Source: Winogradskya consettensis (GTDB lineage Bacteria > Actinomycetota > Actinomycetes > Mycobacteriales > Micromonosporaceae). Taken from it: a stretch of 64,000 bases of DNA. Shown here in pieces: positions 9,101 through 16,845 of this stretch; position 1 is the stretch's first letter, and the number at the start of each line of letters is the position of its first letter. The notes under the pieces are model-generated. The model saw only the letters and a list, made by a program, of their open reading frames with translations, searched no databases and was not told the DNA's origin. The position numbers and the translations under genes are program-made. The DNA is taken from assembly GCF_018332715.1 (NCBI RefSeq), contig NZ_BOQP01000035.1, positions 1-64,000 on the forward strand. Direction: 5' to 3'.

Positions 9101-10133
9101 CATGACCCGGAGGAGTCGCAGCGGCGCGACCAGGCGGCGTAGCCGTTCCACGACTCGGGGTGACAGGCCCCGGGGTGACCGGAGGAGTCGCCGGCGGGCG
9201 CGGGCCGGGCACGACAGGCGCATTGGCCGCCGCACCGGGCACGACCGGCGGACGTTCGCGGCCCACACCGGGGCGGCGCATCGTCGGGCTCATCGGGAAG
9301 CTCAGCTTCGACCGGCGGCCCGCGGCGCGCAGCAGCAGCCGCTCGGCTTCCTCGGCGTTGATCCGATGCGAGGGATCCTTGCGCAACAGGCCGTTCAGCA
9401 CCGGCTTCAGCGGGCCTGCGTTACGGGCCGGCGGCGGGTTCTCGGTCGCCAGTGCGGCAAGGGTCGCGATCGCCGACGGCCGCGCGAAGGGAGAAGCCCC
9501 CTCCACCGCCGCGTAGAGCGTCGCCCCCAAAGACCAAAGATCAGCGCCGGGTCCGGCTGTGCCGTCCCGAGCACGCTCCGGAGCAATGTACGCGGGGGAG
9601 CCCAGCACCAGTCCCGTACGAGTGACGTTGGGGTCACCGGGCACCGTCGCGAGCCCGAAGTCGGTGAGCACGACGCGGCCGTCCTCGCCGATCAGCACAT
9701 TGCCCGGCTTCACATCACGGTGCACGACGCCGGCCCGGTGAGCAGCCCGCAACGCGCCGAGCACACCCAGCCCGATCTCCGCCGCCCGGATCGGATTGAA
9801 CGGCCCGTCAGCAGCCAAAATGTCCTGCAAAGACCGCGACGGGACGTACTCCATCACAATCCACGGATCAGCATCCGTACGCAGGACGTCGAAGACACGC
9901 ACCACGTTCACGTTGTTGAGCCGGGCAATCGCCCGAGCCTCACGCAACGAACGCTCACGCATCTCCTGCCGCTCCTCAGGCGTCAGCCCGGGCGGCGGCA
10001 CGAGTTCCTTGATCGCAACATCACGATGCAGGACGACATCGGTCGCCCGCCAGACACGACCCATCCCGCCCTGACCGAGCGGCGCGACGAGCCGGTAACG
10101 ATCAGCGACAACAAGCGGGGGGGAAGTAGACAT
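6102..10133 (-). CDS. PknB-type Ser/Thr protein kinase with very long repetitive linker
   Basis: About 1343 residues. The kinase domain (residues about 12-270) has the Gly loop LGQGGMGRVW, the catalytic Lys in DVAIKE, HRDVKPGN and DFG, so it should be active. Then comes roughly 800 residues of low-complexity Pro/Ala/Thr/Asp sequence, including hexad repeats of the LGAQDQ kind (DNA about 7790-8045) and 12-residue SKAGAASQSDSA repeats (DNA 7225-7368). A single membrane helix follows (about 1100-1125, GVGILAVVVLLLILVIP). After a Ser/Thr/Pro linker, an extracellular domain of about 150 residues begins FTLPAGWKTYGNSGTGFTV. Topology matches sensor kinases with outside ligand domains. I use the ATG at 10133; a GTG directly precedes it. 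Its neighbour accE is divergent and the type VII-like genes lie beyond. Confidence 0.88.
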   Translation of the reverse strand: MSTSPPLVVADRYRLVAPLGQGGMGRVWRATDVVLHRDVAIKELVPPPGLTPEERQEMRERSLREARAIARLNNVNVVRVFDVLRTDADPWIVMEYVPSRSLQDILAADGPFNPIRAAEIGLGVLGALRAAHRAGVVHRDVKPGNVLIGEDGRVVLTDFGLATVPGDPNVTRTGLVLGSPAYIAPERARDGTAGPGADLWSLGATLYAAVEGASPFARPSAIATLAALATENPPPARNAGPLKPVLNGLLRKDPSHRINAEEAERLLLRAAGRRSKLSFPMSPTMRRPGVGRERPPVVPGAAANAPVVPGPRPPATPPVTPGPVTPSRGTATPPGRAAATPPGHVATPPSRGSASAPQGRAAATPPAAENQQGRPIFAPGKASVGRAPRPAETRIDNPKTPLDATRLDSPAVDHTGTPKAKRTPPESGLDATMRGAGPALGSFTAAEVAAARKQPTPPQQPAPPQQPKAPQAAASAPALTPESTPTAITPIPSTGTPSAPDAVPDADTVLKAGPQATPDDAESVLVADAAPDNAAVKQDAAGPDAETATPPATEPAGDTETPGNIPSSEPAATAVRAGAGKASGKKVRGSQAASVAAVTSADLDTSSEAANATPDTVTGTGDKTLAGSDVEAEPTDSGTDAASEPGIADKADAAGEGGAEQQPTDGSGAEDNPSARTDRVAHEEPLVDNDLSARDKLGELGAQNKLAAQDRLGTQNDPGAENKVGAQDQLGAKDELGAQDQDGAQDRGGAQDRLGAQDQVDAKGQGGAQGGLGAEDKLGVGGEPGAEVLPGTPGKPGDRAVAEAGSEAADELGAEDGPTAVAPLRTTDEPTMVDASGAAGKADLASPADAASAVGMGSAATTASSSSAPSKAGNASDAANKAGVASNAGTVSEGGAAGKAGTANDGNPASKADVANDGNPASKAGAASQSDSASKAGAASQSDSTSKAGAASQSDSASKAGAASQGDSAGKGGAGIGFGASSGASAVAGASAAGSASAADRRDAAGEPTVVKPVDEFGGNRTRVLPQPSNLPSQASRASDDSVEGSKPPRRTAPVSGAPVSGAPVSGAPGMPSRPAWQPMMLREPSAGRRGVTVFGITFTRQQTVIGVGILAVVVLLLILVIPKAFGGDDDEKAAGGGGVAPVPTAAAVSPQKSGGASAPGGAAPTSAATSAPVAAPGTTPTSKAPTSAPASSSGTFTLPAGWKTYGNSGTGFTVPLPSDWSAEVRGDEIYFRGDNRLLIIAQTDQPKPDPLADWQQQEASRSNGTYKNYSRVKLQSVDYFQKAADWEFFYTTSSGNKQHAVKRNFLTSPKKAYSINWYVTPGDWAASQADLQNIYKGFKPQS
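7225..7368 (-). repeat. 36-bp tandem repeats inside the kinase gene
   Basis: Three near-identical 36-base units (7261-7296, 7297-7332, 7333-7368) and one degenerate unit (7225-7260) encode 12-residue Ser/Ala-rich repeats of the linker. The period is a multiple of three, so unit gain or loss would change linker length without breaking the frame. There are no spacers, so this is not a CRISPR array. Confidence 0.85.
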
Positions 10134-10234
10134 CACGCAGAAAATACCCGGTCATGTCGAGCCGCAGCGAATCGATCAGCCGAGTGTGGGATCCGTGTCA
10201 CCGCGTAACCGTCTCAGGACCGTACGCTTGATCA

Positions 10235-10420
10235 ATGGACGAGGAACCGCTGGTCAACGTCGTACACGGAGATCCCACCCCCGCAGAGCTCGCCGCCCTG
10301 GTCATAGCCCTGACCAGCACAACACCCCCCACCCACCCCCATTCCCCCAGCCTCTGGACCCGCCGAGCCCGCCCAACCCCAAGATCGGACTCCTGGCGCG
10401 AATCGGGCCTCCCCCTCTGA
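10235..10420 (+). CDS. accE: Acyl-CoA carboxylase epsilon subunit
   Basis: A 61-residue protein with the hallmark epsilon-subunit start VNVVHGDPTPAELAALVIAL, a variable Pro/Ser-rich middle and the conserved end SWRESGLPL. Epsilon subunits are small actinobacterial proteins that bind the alpha-beta carboxylase complex and raise its activity. This gene usually sits beside the beta-subunit gene. Here the beta gene is 4.7 kb away on the opposite strand, and the type VII-like module and maf lie between them. The start codon ATG has no obvious ribosome binding site. Divergent from the kinase gene, with about 100 bases between. Confidence 0.85.
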   Translation: MDEEPLVNVVHGDPTPAELAALVIALTSTTPPTHPHSPSLWTRRARPTPRSDSWRESGLPL

Positions 10421-10547
10421 CTCCCCCTCCCGCATAGACAGGTCTCGGTACGGCCGCACCTGCCCCACCCCCGGACACGGGGTCGAAACTTGCAGGCCGC
10501 ACCGTCTACCCTCGAAGCAGATTCGTACGCTCGGGGGAGGGACTCGG

Positions 10548-10958
10548 ATGATTCCTGAGGAGGATCGCGGGCCGGCTTGGCTCAGCGACTACGGCAGCAT
10601 CGAAGCCGACATCCAACAGATGGAAGACTTCGCCAAGGGCCTCAAGGCAGAGGTCGCGGACGGCTACGCCCCGCATGCCAACCAGGTCGCCGAAGTGATG
10701 ATGCAGGACCTGCCTGATTCGCTTCCCCTCTTCACCGAGCTGGGCGACTTCATGGCCGAGCACAACAAGGTCAAGAATGTGACGCTCGCAAACACCCTCA
10801 ACTTCGGTACCGGCACCGGCCAAGCCGCAGCCGCAGCGTCGAAGATCAGCGAGGAATATCGCTCCTCCGACGCGTTTGCGCACGCAACCGTGAAGGACGT
10901 CCAAGTCGCCTTCATCAAGTCGGAAACCGGCTCCCAACTGCTGGATGAGGAAAACTGA
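10548..10958 (+). CDS. WXG100/ESX-type small secreted protein candidate
   Basis: A 136-residue, mostly helical protein. It shows the size and pattern of ESX-associated substrates: an acidic start, a helix around residues 18-40 (IEADIQQMEDFAKGLKAEV), a second around 60-75, and no signal peptide. A strict WXG motif is not present at the expected turn, so the family assignment rests largely on context, namely direct coupling (TGATG overlap) to a PPE-like protein and then a mycosin. The ribosome binding site GGGAGG precedes the ATG. It could be an EspC-like chaperone or partner of the next product. Secretion is inferred; no EccC-type ATPase is in the window. Confidence 0.6.
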   Translation: MIPEEDRGPAWLSDYGSIEADIQQMEDFAKGLKAEVADGYAPHANQVAEVMMQDLPDSLPLFTELGDFMAEHNKVKNVTLANTLNFGTGTGQAAAAASKISEEYRSSDAFAHATVKDVQVAFIKSETGSQLLDEEN

Positions 10959-12454
10959 TGCTCACAGCTGAGGGCGGCAGCGGCGGCTACGGCGGCACGA
11001 ACTGGAACGACAAGGACGTCCGCGCCATGTGGTCCGCAATCGAGGGCCACGACACCGACGCCTACTTCAACGTCGTCACCAAGGGCTGGCAGGCAACCGC
11101 CGAACTGATCGGTCAGCACATCTCCAACGTCCAGGATTACCGCGACAACCTTGCCGTAGCCTGGCCGCCTTCAAAAAGCGCGGCCTCAGCCGCCTACATC
11201 GAACGCCTCAACGAACTGCTCAAACACCTTGACCAGACGCTGACCGCGACCTCCACAAACATCACAGCGGTCCGAGTGGTGATGCAGGACCTCGCCGTCG
11301 CTCAAATCCAGCTGAAGCCGATCCTCGAGCAGTACGAAGCAAACGACAAGCTCAACCTCGCCTGGCAATCACAGCAAAACTCACCCAGCCCGACCCCAAC
11401 CCCCTCACCTTCTCCTTCAGGCGCCAAGCCCACCCCGCCGGTTTCATCAGCAGAGCAAGAGAAGCTGAATTACCAAGCCCGCTCAATCATGTTCAACCTG
11501 AGCAGCACGGTAATGAGCAGCCACGCCTCTCTGCAGGAACCGAAGGCCTATATGCCCGGGAGTGGTGTAGACATTGGTGATTCAGGCGAGAAGCGCGAAG
11601 ACAACAATGGGACCGCCACACTCGGTGCACCGTTTGTTTCTTCCACCGGCGGGAGTTCAGGAGACAGTCCCCGCTCGGTCGGCTCTACCCCGAACTCGTC
11701 CCATGCCGTTTCGCCGGTTTCGCCAACGGCAACCGTGCCGGGGGCTCAGCACCCCGTTGTTTCGACGCCGGGAGTCAATCCCGTCGTTACGACCCCGGGC
11801 TCAGGTCCTGTCCTTGGCGGCGTTGGACCAGGTTCAGTCCTGACTCCTCCCGGCGGTGTCTCGGCGCCCTTGCCGGGCGGACTGCCTGCGTCTGGAGCAC
11901 TGCCCGGAGTGTCCGTGGGTGGTTTGCCGGGAGTCGTCCCGACCAGTGGCTTTCTCCCCGGAGGCGGAGCTATTGCGCCTGGTGGGTTGGTAAAGCCGGG
12001 CGCGCTCGGGGCGCCCGCTACGCGCACCGCAATGCCGTCTGGTGGTGTGATCGGCGCAAGGCCAGGTAGCGGAGTTATCGGCCAGATGCCAGGTGCGGGA
12101 GGTTCGCCTTCCCGCCTAGGGGGTTCCGGGCGCGTCAACCCTGTGGGCGGAGTTATCGGTCAGCAGGGTTCGACTCCTGGCGCTGGAGCTAATGGGCGGA
12201 CAGGCGCTGCTGCAGGCGGCCGGCAGGGGGGCGGGGTTCGGTCTGGAGGACCCCAGGGAGCCACCCGTTCTGGTTCAGGCAACATGCTTGGCCAGCATGG
12301 TCGGTCGGCTCGTCGTAACGATGATCATGATGAGATGAGCCATTGGGACCCGGATAATCCGTGGGTCACGGACGAAGGCGTTGATCCTGTGTTGATGCCC
12401 TCTGCCGAGGCGGGTCCCGTTGATCCTGGACCGGCTATCGGTTACCGGAGATGA
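10958..12454 (+). CDS. PPE/WXG100-like protein with Pro-Gly-rich tail, type VII secretion substrate candidate
   Basis: 498 residues. Residues 1-150 are helical, with NWNDKDVRAMWSAIEGHD, then a helix and W-P-P turn (NLAVAWPPSKSAAS) followed by a second long helix, the outline of a WXG100/PPE hairpin. Residues 150-450 are low complexity: Pro/Ser, then Gly/Pro/Val repeats with recurring GGVIG and PG motifs. The conserved-looking C-terminus, HWDPDNPWVTDEGVDPVL, resembles the acidic, Trp-containing tails seen on many actinobacterial ESX-linked proteins. It is coupled to the gene before (one-base overlap) and after (ATGA overlap). Likely partner or substrate of the adjoining mycosin; this is inferred. 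Confidence 0.6.
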   Translation: MLTAEGGSGGYGGTNWNDKDVRAMWSAIEGHDTDAYFNVVTKGWQATAELIGQHISNVQDYRDNLAVAWPPSKSAASAAYIERLNELLKHLDQTLTATSTNITAVRVVMQDLAVAQIQLKPILEQYEANDKLNLAWQSQQNSPSPTPTPSPSPSGAKPTPPVSSAEQEKLNYQARSIMFNLSSTVMSSHASLQEPKAYMPGSGVDIGDSGEKREDNNGTATLGAPFVSSTGGSSGDSPRSVGSTPNSSHAVSPVSPTATVPGAQHPVVSTPGVNPVVTTPGSGPVLGGVGPGSVLTPPGGVSAPLPGGLPASGALPGVSVGGLPGVVPTSGFLPGGGAIAPGGLVKPGALGAPATRTAMPSGGVIGARPGSGVIGQMPGAGGSPSRLGGSGRVNPVGGVIGQQGSTPGAGANGRTGAAAGGRQGGGVRSGGPQGATRSGSGNMLGQHGRSARRNDDHDEMSHWDPDNPWVTDEGVDPVLMPSAEAGPVDPGPAIGYRR

Positions 12455-13578
12455 TTCGACGACTTTCTGCTGCTCTTGCAGTGGCGCTGGCTTTTGCTGG
12501 CGCCGCCGTTTTCGGCAGTCCTGCCTACGCCGGAGGGATCCGAGATGAGCAGTGGCACCTCACTTACTTGAAGATCGCAGAAGCGCAGCGGATCAGTTCG
12601 GGCAAGGGGGTCGTGGTTGCCGTTATTGATACCGGAGTCAATGATCATCCTGATCTGGCAGGCAGTTTGCTCAACGGCGCCGATTTTGTTGTTCGGGGCG
12701 GATCGGGTCAGAACGATCCAGAGGGCCATGGTACTGCTGTCGCCGGGTTAATAGCCGCGCACGGTAAAGGCGGAAATGGGGCTTTAGGGATTGCGCCTGA
12801 TGCTGAGATCCTCCCAGTCAGAGTCATGCGAAAAGGTCTAGACTATATCGACATCGGCTCCGGTGTTGATTATGCAATCTCTCACGGCGCCAAGGTAATC
12901 AATATATCGTTGGCTGTTAATGGAGTTGACCCGAAGGCGCTTGCTGCTGTCGCGAAAGCAGCGAAGGCTGATGTCGTAATCATTGCCGGCGTAGGCAATA
13001 GGCCCGAGGCGACAAGCGTGATGGCGCCTGCGAAGCTGCCGGGTGTTGTAGGTGTCGGCGCCACCGATAAGTCCGGAGAGCTTGCCAAGGTGTCGGTCAC
13101 TGGAAGCGGTGTTGATATCGCTGCGCCTGGTGTAGATATCGCGAGTATCAGCAATGACGGTATCTATATCGATAACGCTGACGGAACCTCGTACTCCTCG
13201 GCGATTGTTTCCGGTGCTGCGGCTCTGCTGCGGAGTAAGTATCCGGAGATGAGTGCCAAGGAAGTTGTCGAGCGGCTGGAGTCGACTGCAGTCGACAAGG
13301 GTGCGCCTGGTGTAGACGACAAGTACGGGCACGGGGTTTTGGACATCGTTGCTGCGCTCGAAGCTGGTGGGCCTGGTGGGAGTGCGCCGTCCGCGAGTGC
13401 GACCACTTCTGCGAGCGACCCCTCCGCTGGTGCCTCGGGATCTGCGGCTCTGCCGGAGGCGGAAAATTCCAGCGGCAGTGGTTCGGGTCTGCTGATCGGC
13501 GGTGTGGTGCTCGTCATTCTGCTGGGCGCCGGTGCTCTCTTCTTTGTTCTTCGGGCCAGGTCGCGCTCGACTTCCTAG
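12451..13578 (+). CDS. mycP: Mycosin-type membrane-anchored subtilisin (S8) protease
   Basis: A 375-residue type VII-associated protease. It has a signal peptide (MIRRLSAALAVALAFAGAAV), then the subtilisin catalytic residues Asp60 in AVIDTGVNDHPDL, His93 in EGHGTAVAG and Ser247 in GTSYSSAIVSG. A Ser/Ala-rich linker leads to a C-terminal membrane helix (LLIGGVVLVILLGAGALFFV) and a short basic tail. Mycosins sit outside the membrane, stabilise the ESX complex and clip substrates. The ATGA overlap with the PPE-like gene argues for a joint function. The DNA is lower in GC than its flanks, and codon 100 is TTA, rare in such genomes. The pro-peptide wrap seen in mycobacterial mycosins looks short here. 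Confidence 0.88.
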   Translation: MIRRLSAALAVALAFAGAAVFGSPAYAGGIRDEQWHLTYLKIAEAQRISSGKGVVVAVIDTGVNDHPDLAGSLLNGADFVVRGGSGQNDPEGHGTAVAGLIAAHGKGGNGALGIAPDAEILPVRVMRKGLDYIDIGSGVDYAISHGAKVINISLAVNGVDPKALAAVAKAAKADVVIIAGVGNRPEATSVMAPAKLPGVVGVGATDKSGELAKVSVTGSGVDIAAPGVDIASISNDGIYIDNADGTSYSSAIVSGAAALLRSKYPEMSAKEVVERLESTAVDKGAPGVDDKYGHGVLDIVAALEAGGPGGSAPSASATTSASDPSAGASGSAALPEAENSSGSGSGLLIGGVVLVILLGAGALFFVLRARSRSTS

Positions 13579-13601
13579 TCGCGCCCGGTACCTTCCCCTT
13601 C

Positions 13602-14210
13602 ATGCCTCGTCTTGTACTAGCTTCCGCCAGCCCCGCGCGGCTTGCTCTGCTCAGAGCGGCCGGCCTGGATCCCTCAGTTCAGGTCAGCGGCGTGGATGAG
13701 TCGGTGGTGAAGACCGACGACGCGGCAGAACTCTGTCTGACCCTGGCGCGGATGAAAGCCCAAGCCGTAGCCGCCGACCTCCCCAAAGAAGAAGGCACCC
13801 TGATCCTGGGCTGCGATTCGGTCCTGGCCTTCGACGGGGAGATCCTCGGTAAGCCTTCAGGCGAGGATGACGCCAAGGCGCGCTGGCGGGCCATGCGGGG
13901 GCGGGCCGGCGTGCTGCACACCGGTCACCACCTGATTGACCAGGGCAGTGGGCAAAATGCCGAGGCCGTGGGGAGCACCATCGTCCATTTTGCGGATGTG
14001 AGTGACGCCGAGATCGAGGCGTACGTGGCCACGGGTGAGCCGCTTTATGTTGCTGGAGCCTTCACTATTGATGGGCGTGGTGGGTTCTTCGTGGAGCGGA
14101 TCGAGGGGGATCACGGGAACGTGGTGGGGTTGTCGTTGCCGCTTTTGCGGCGGTTGTTGATGAAGTTCGAGGTCAGTGTGGGTCAGTTGTGGGGCAAGTC
14201 CACAAGCTGA
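13602..14210 (+). CDS. maf: Maf family nucleoside triphosphate pyrophosphatase
   Basis: 202 residues with the Maf signature at the N-terminus (LVLASASPARLALLRAAGL), the GCDSVL motif and the KPSGEDDAKARWRAMRGR segment, and near the C-terminus the YVAGAFTIDGRGGFFVERIEGDHGNVVGL block. Maf proteins hydrolyse non-canonical nucleoside triphosphates (dTTP/UTP or modified pyrimidines) and act in housekeeping or cell-division arrest. In actinobacteria maf usually neighbours acyl-CoA carboxylase genes, as it does here. Start ATG with no clear ribosome binding site, 23 bases after the mycosin stop. Confidence 0.93.
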   Translation: MPRLVLASASPARLALLRAAGLDPSVQVSGVDESVVKTDDAAELCLTLARMKAQAVAADLPKEEGTLILGCDSVLAFDGEILGKPSGEDDAKARWRAMRGRAGVLHTGHHLIDQGSGQNAEAVGSTIVHFADVSDAEIEAYVATGEPLYVAGAFTIDGRGGFFVERIEGDHGNVVGLSLPLLRRLLMKFEVSVGQLWGKSTS

Positions 14211-14229
14211 TCCGCTACGCTTCCGCGCT

Positions 14230-14967
14230 GTGGCGATCGAATCGGTGAATGACCTGTGGGACACGCTGATGGGCGCCCAACCTGATCCTCCTGGCCTGCT
14301 GGTGCTCGTTACGGCGGTGATCGGGCTGGTTGTTGCCAGTTTCCGGCCGTTGTGGCGGGTTGCTCGCAATGCCGTGACGATTGCTCATGAGGGTGGTCAT
14401 GCGCTTGCGGCGTTGCTGACCGGGCGGAAGTTGCGCGGGATCCGGCTGGAGTTCGATACGTCGGGGTTGACGCTTTCGGCGGGGCGGCCTACCGGGCCGG
14501 GGATGATGTTCACGTTGCTGGGTGGGTACATCGCGCCTTCGCTGGTGGGGCTCGGCGGGGCGTGGTTGCTCGGGGGGAACCGGATCACGCTGCTGTTGTG
14601 GCTGGTCGTGGTGCTGCTGCTGCTCATGCTGATCAACATTCGGAATGTGTTCGGTGTGGTGTCGCTGGTGGTTACCGGGGCGATCGTGCTCGGGGTTTCC
14701 TGGTACGCGACGCCACAGGTTCAGGCGGCTTTCGCGTACGCCGGCGTCTGGTTCTTGTTGTTCGGTGGGGTTCGGCCGGTTTTCGAGTTGCAGAAGTTGC
14801 GCAGCCGCGGGCGGATGCCGGAGTCCGACGCCGATCAGCTGGCCGGGGTGACGCGCATTCCGGCGCTGTTCTGGGTCGGGGTGTTCCTGGTCGTCGACCT
14901 CGCGGCACTGGTCGTGGGCGGGTTCATGCTCGCCGGCCAGTGGTTGCCAACCATCAGCGCCACATAA
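14230..14967 (+). CDS. M50B-like integral membrane metalloprotease
   Basis: A 245-residue protein with six or seven predicted helices and the zinc motif HEGGH within TIAHEGGHALAALLTGRK, typical of the peptidase M50B-like family. The second metal-site region is less clear. GTG at 14230 was chosen because the reading frame further upstream runs into maf. Members are found widely in actinobacteria beside maf; intramembrane cleavage is possible but unproven, and some relatives are thought to be inactive. The C-terminus ends in two helices (IPALFWVGVFLVVDLAALVVGG). It converges on the carboxyltransferase gene, with a short tandem repeat between. Confidence 0.8.
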   Translation: MAIESVNDLWDTLMGAQPDPPGLLVLVTAVIGLVVASFRPLWRVARNAVTIAHEGGHALAALLTGRKLRGIRLEFDTSGLTLSAGRPTGPGMMFTLLGGYIAPSLVGLGGAWLLGGNRITLLLWLVVVLLLLMLINIRNVFGVVSLVVTGAIVLGVSWYATPQVQAAFAYAGVWFLLFGGVRPVFELQKLRSRGRMPESDADQLAGVTRIPALFWVGVFLVVDLAALVVGGFMLAGQWLPTISAT

Positions 14968-14971
14968 ACCA

Positions 14972-15036
14972 AAGCCGCCCGACCCAAGCCGCCCGACCCA
15001 AGCCGCCCGACCCAGGCCGCCCGACCCAAGCCGCCG
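14972..15036 (+). repeat. 14-bp tandem repeat between convergent genes
   Basis: Four full copies of AAGCCGCCCGACCC (one with a single change) plus a partial fifth lie just after the M50-like gene stop. They are followed by two copies of AAGGCCGCCCAGGG at 15040-15070. No gene is coded here. The repeats sit where a transcription end between convergent genes is expected, but there is no clear inverted repeat. Confidence 0.8.
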
Positions 15037-15100
15037 GAAAAGGCCGCCCAGGGGCAAGGCCGCCCAGGGCAACCCCCACAAATAAAGCAGCAGCAAAAGG

Positions 15101-16666
15101 CTAGAGCGGAATGTTGCCGTGCTTCTTGGGCGGCAACGTCTCACGCTTGGTCCGCAGCATCCGCAGAGCCCGCGTGACCTGCGCCCGCGTCTCGGACGGT
15201 TTGATGACCGCGTCGACATAACCGCGCTCGGCGGCGATGTACGGATTGGCGAGCGTGTCCTCGTACTCCTGAATGAGCGAGGCCCGCAACGCCGCCGGGT
15301 CCTCCGCCGCGGCCAATTCGCCGCGGTAGAGAATGTTGACGGCACCCTGCGCGCCCATGACGGCGATCTGCGCGGTCGGCCAGGCGAAGTTCATGTCCGC
15401 GCCCAAGTGCTTCGACCCCATGACGTCATACGCGCCGCCGTACGCCTTACGCGTGATCACGGTGACTTTGGGGACGGTCGCTTCGGCGTACGCGTAAATG
15501 AGTTTGGCGCCGCGCCGGATGATGCCGTCCCATTCCTGGCCGGTGCCGGGCAGGAAGCCGGGGACGTCGACGAAAGTGAGCACAGGCAGATTGAAGGCAT
15601 CGCAGGTACGCACGAAACGCGCGGCCTTTTCCGAAGCCGCAATGTCGAGAGTGCCCGCGAAGTGCATCGGCTGGTTCGCGACGACACCGACGGGGCGCCC
15701 CTCGACCCGGCCGAAACCGATGACGATGTTCTGCGCGTACAGCGGCTGGACCTCGAGAAAGTCCTCGACGACAGCCTCGACCACGGTGTGGATGTCGTAG
15801 GGCTGGTTCGCGGAGTCCGGGATCAACGTGTTCAGATCAAGGTCCGCTTGGTTCGCAACAAGAGAGGCGGGCTGGTCGAAGGTGGTCGGTTCGTCGACGT
15901 TGTTGCTCGGGAGGTACGCGAGCAGTGCGCGAACGTAGTCGATCGCGTCCTCCTCATCGCTGGCGAGATAGTGCGCGTTCCCACTGCGGGAATTGTGCGT
16001 ACGCGCACCGCCGAGCTCTTCCATCCCCACGTCCTCGCCGGTGACCGTGCGGATGACGTCCGGCCCCGTGATGAACATGTGTGACGTCTGGTCGACCATG
16101 ACCGTGAAGTCGGTGATCGCGGGGGAGTACACGGCACCCCCGGCGCAGGGGCCCATGATGAGCGAGATCTGCGGGATGACGCCGCTTGCTCGTACGTTTC
16201 GGAAGAAGATGTCGGCGTAGAGACCGAGGGCGACCACACCTTCCTGAATGCGCGCGCCGCCGGAGTCGTTGATGCCGATCACGGGGCACCCGATCTTCAT
16301 GGCGAGGTCGAGCACCTTCACGATCTTCTCGCCGAACACCTCACCGAGCGAACCGCCGAACACCGTGAAGTCCTGCGAGAAGACGCACACCTGCCGCCCG
16401 TCGACCGTCCCGTGCCCGGTGACCACGCCGTCGCCGTACGGCCGGTTGCGGTCGAGCCCGAAGTTTGTCGAACGGTGCCGGGCGAGCTCGTCCAGCTCCA
16501 CGAAGGAACCCTCGTCGAGCAGCAACTCGATTCTTTCGCGCGCGGTTTTTTTGCCCTTCGCGCGCTGCTTGTCGATCGCCCGATCGGAACCGGCATGGGT
16601 GGCCGCCTCGGCCCGGAGTGCCAGGTCGGCGAGCTTCCCGGCCGTGGTGTGAATGTCGGTCGTCAC
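15101..16666 (-). CDS. accD: Acyl-CoA carboxylase beta subunit (carboxyltransferase)
   Basis: A 521-residue carboxyltransferase of the propionyl/acetyl-CoA carboxylase beta family. Recognisable blocks are ARERIELLLDEGSFVELDEL, FSQDFTVFGGSLGE, the oxyanion-forming GGARIQEGV, GPCAGGAVYSPAITDF, and near the C-terminus KAYGGAYDVMGSKHLGADM. It transfers carbon dioxide from biotin on the alpha subunit to acetyl- or propionyl-CoA. Start GTG at 16666 has a good ribosome binding site (GGAGGT, about eight bases upstream). Divergent from the proline-rich membrane protein. Substrate choice (propionyl versus acetyl) cannot be settled from what I read, so accD could equally be pccB. Confidence 0.93.
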   Translation of the reverse strand: MTTDIHTTAGKLADLALRAEAATHAGSDRAIDKQRAKGKKTARERIELLLDEGSFVELDELARHRSTNFGLDRNRPYGDGVVTGHGTVDGRQVCVFSQDFTVFGGSLGEVFGEKIVKVLDLAMKIGCPVIGINDSGGARIQEGVVALGLYADIFFRNVRASGVIPQISLIMGPCAGGAVYSPAITDFTVMVDQTSHMFITGPDVIRTVTGEDVGMEELGGARTHNSRSGNAHYLASDEEDAIDYVRALLAYLPSNNVDEPTTFDQPASLVANQADLDLNTLIPDSANQPYDIHTVVEAVVEDFLEVQPLYAQNIVIGFGRVEGRPVGVVANQPMHFAGTLDIAASEKAARFVRTCDAFNLPVLTFVDVPGFLPGTGQEWDGIIRRGAKLIYAYAEATVPKVTVITRKAYGGAYDVMGSKHLGADMNFAWPTAQIAVMGAQGAVNILYRGELAAAEDPAALRASLIQEYEDTLANPYIAAERGYVDAVIKPSETRAQVTRALRMLRTKRETLPPKKHGNIPL

Positions 16667-16845
16667 TGCCCAGCACCTCCAGTAGCCACATCTTCACCAC
16701 TCGCCGCGCCGGGAGCGAGTCCTGAGGTCACGCTCCGTGTCGCGGCGCTGCTGATGATCGTATCCAGCCCCGCGCGGCACCGCGCTCCCGCCAGTCGTCG
16801 GTACGCGTGCGTTTCGTTCCTAATGCACCATTCGTTACAACCCCC

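Noticed and set aside
14215..15345. Minus-strand frame spanning the M50-like gene and the 14-base repeats
   Set aside because: Arg/Pro-rich shadow sequence without domains.
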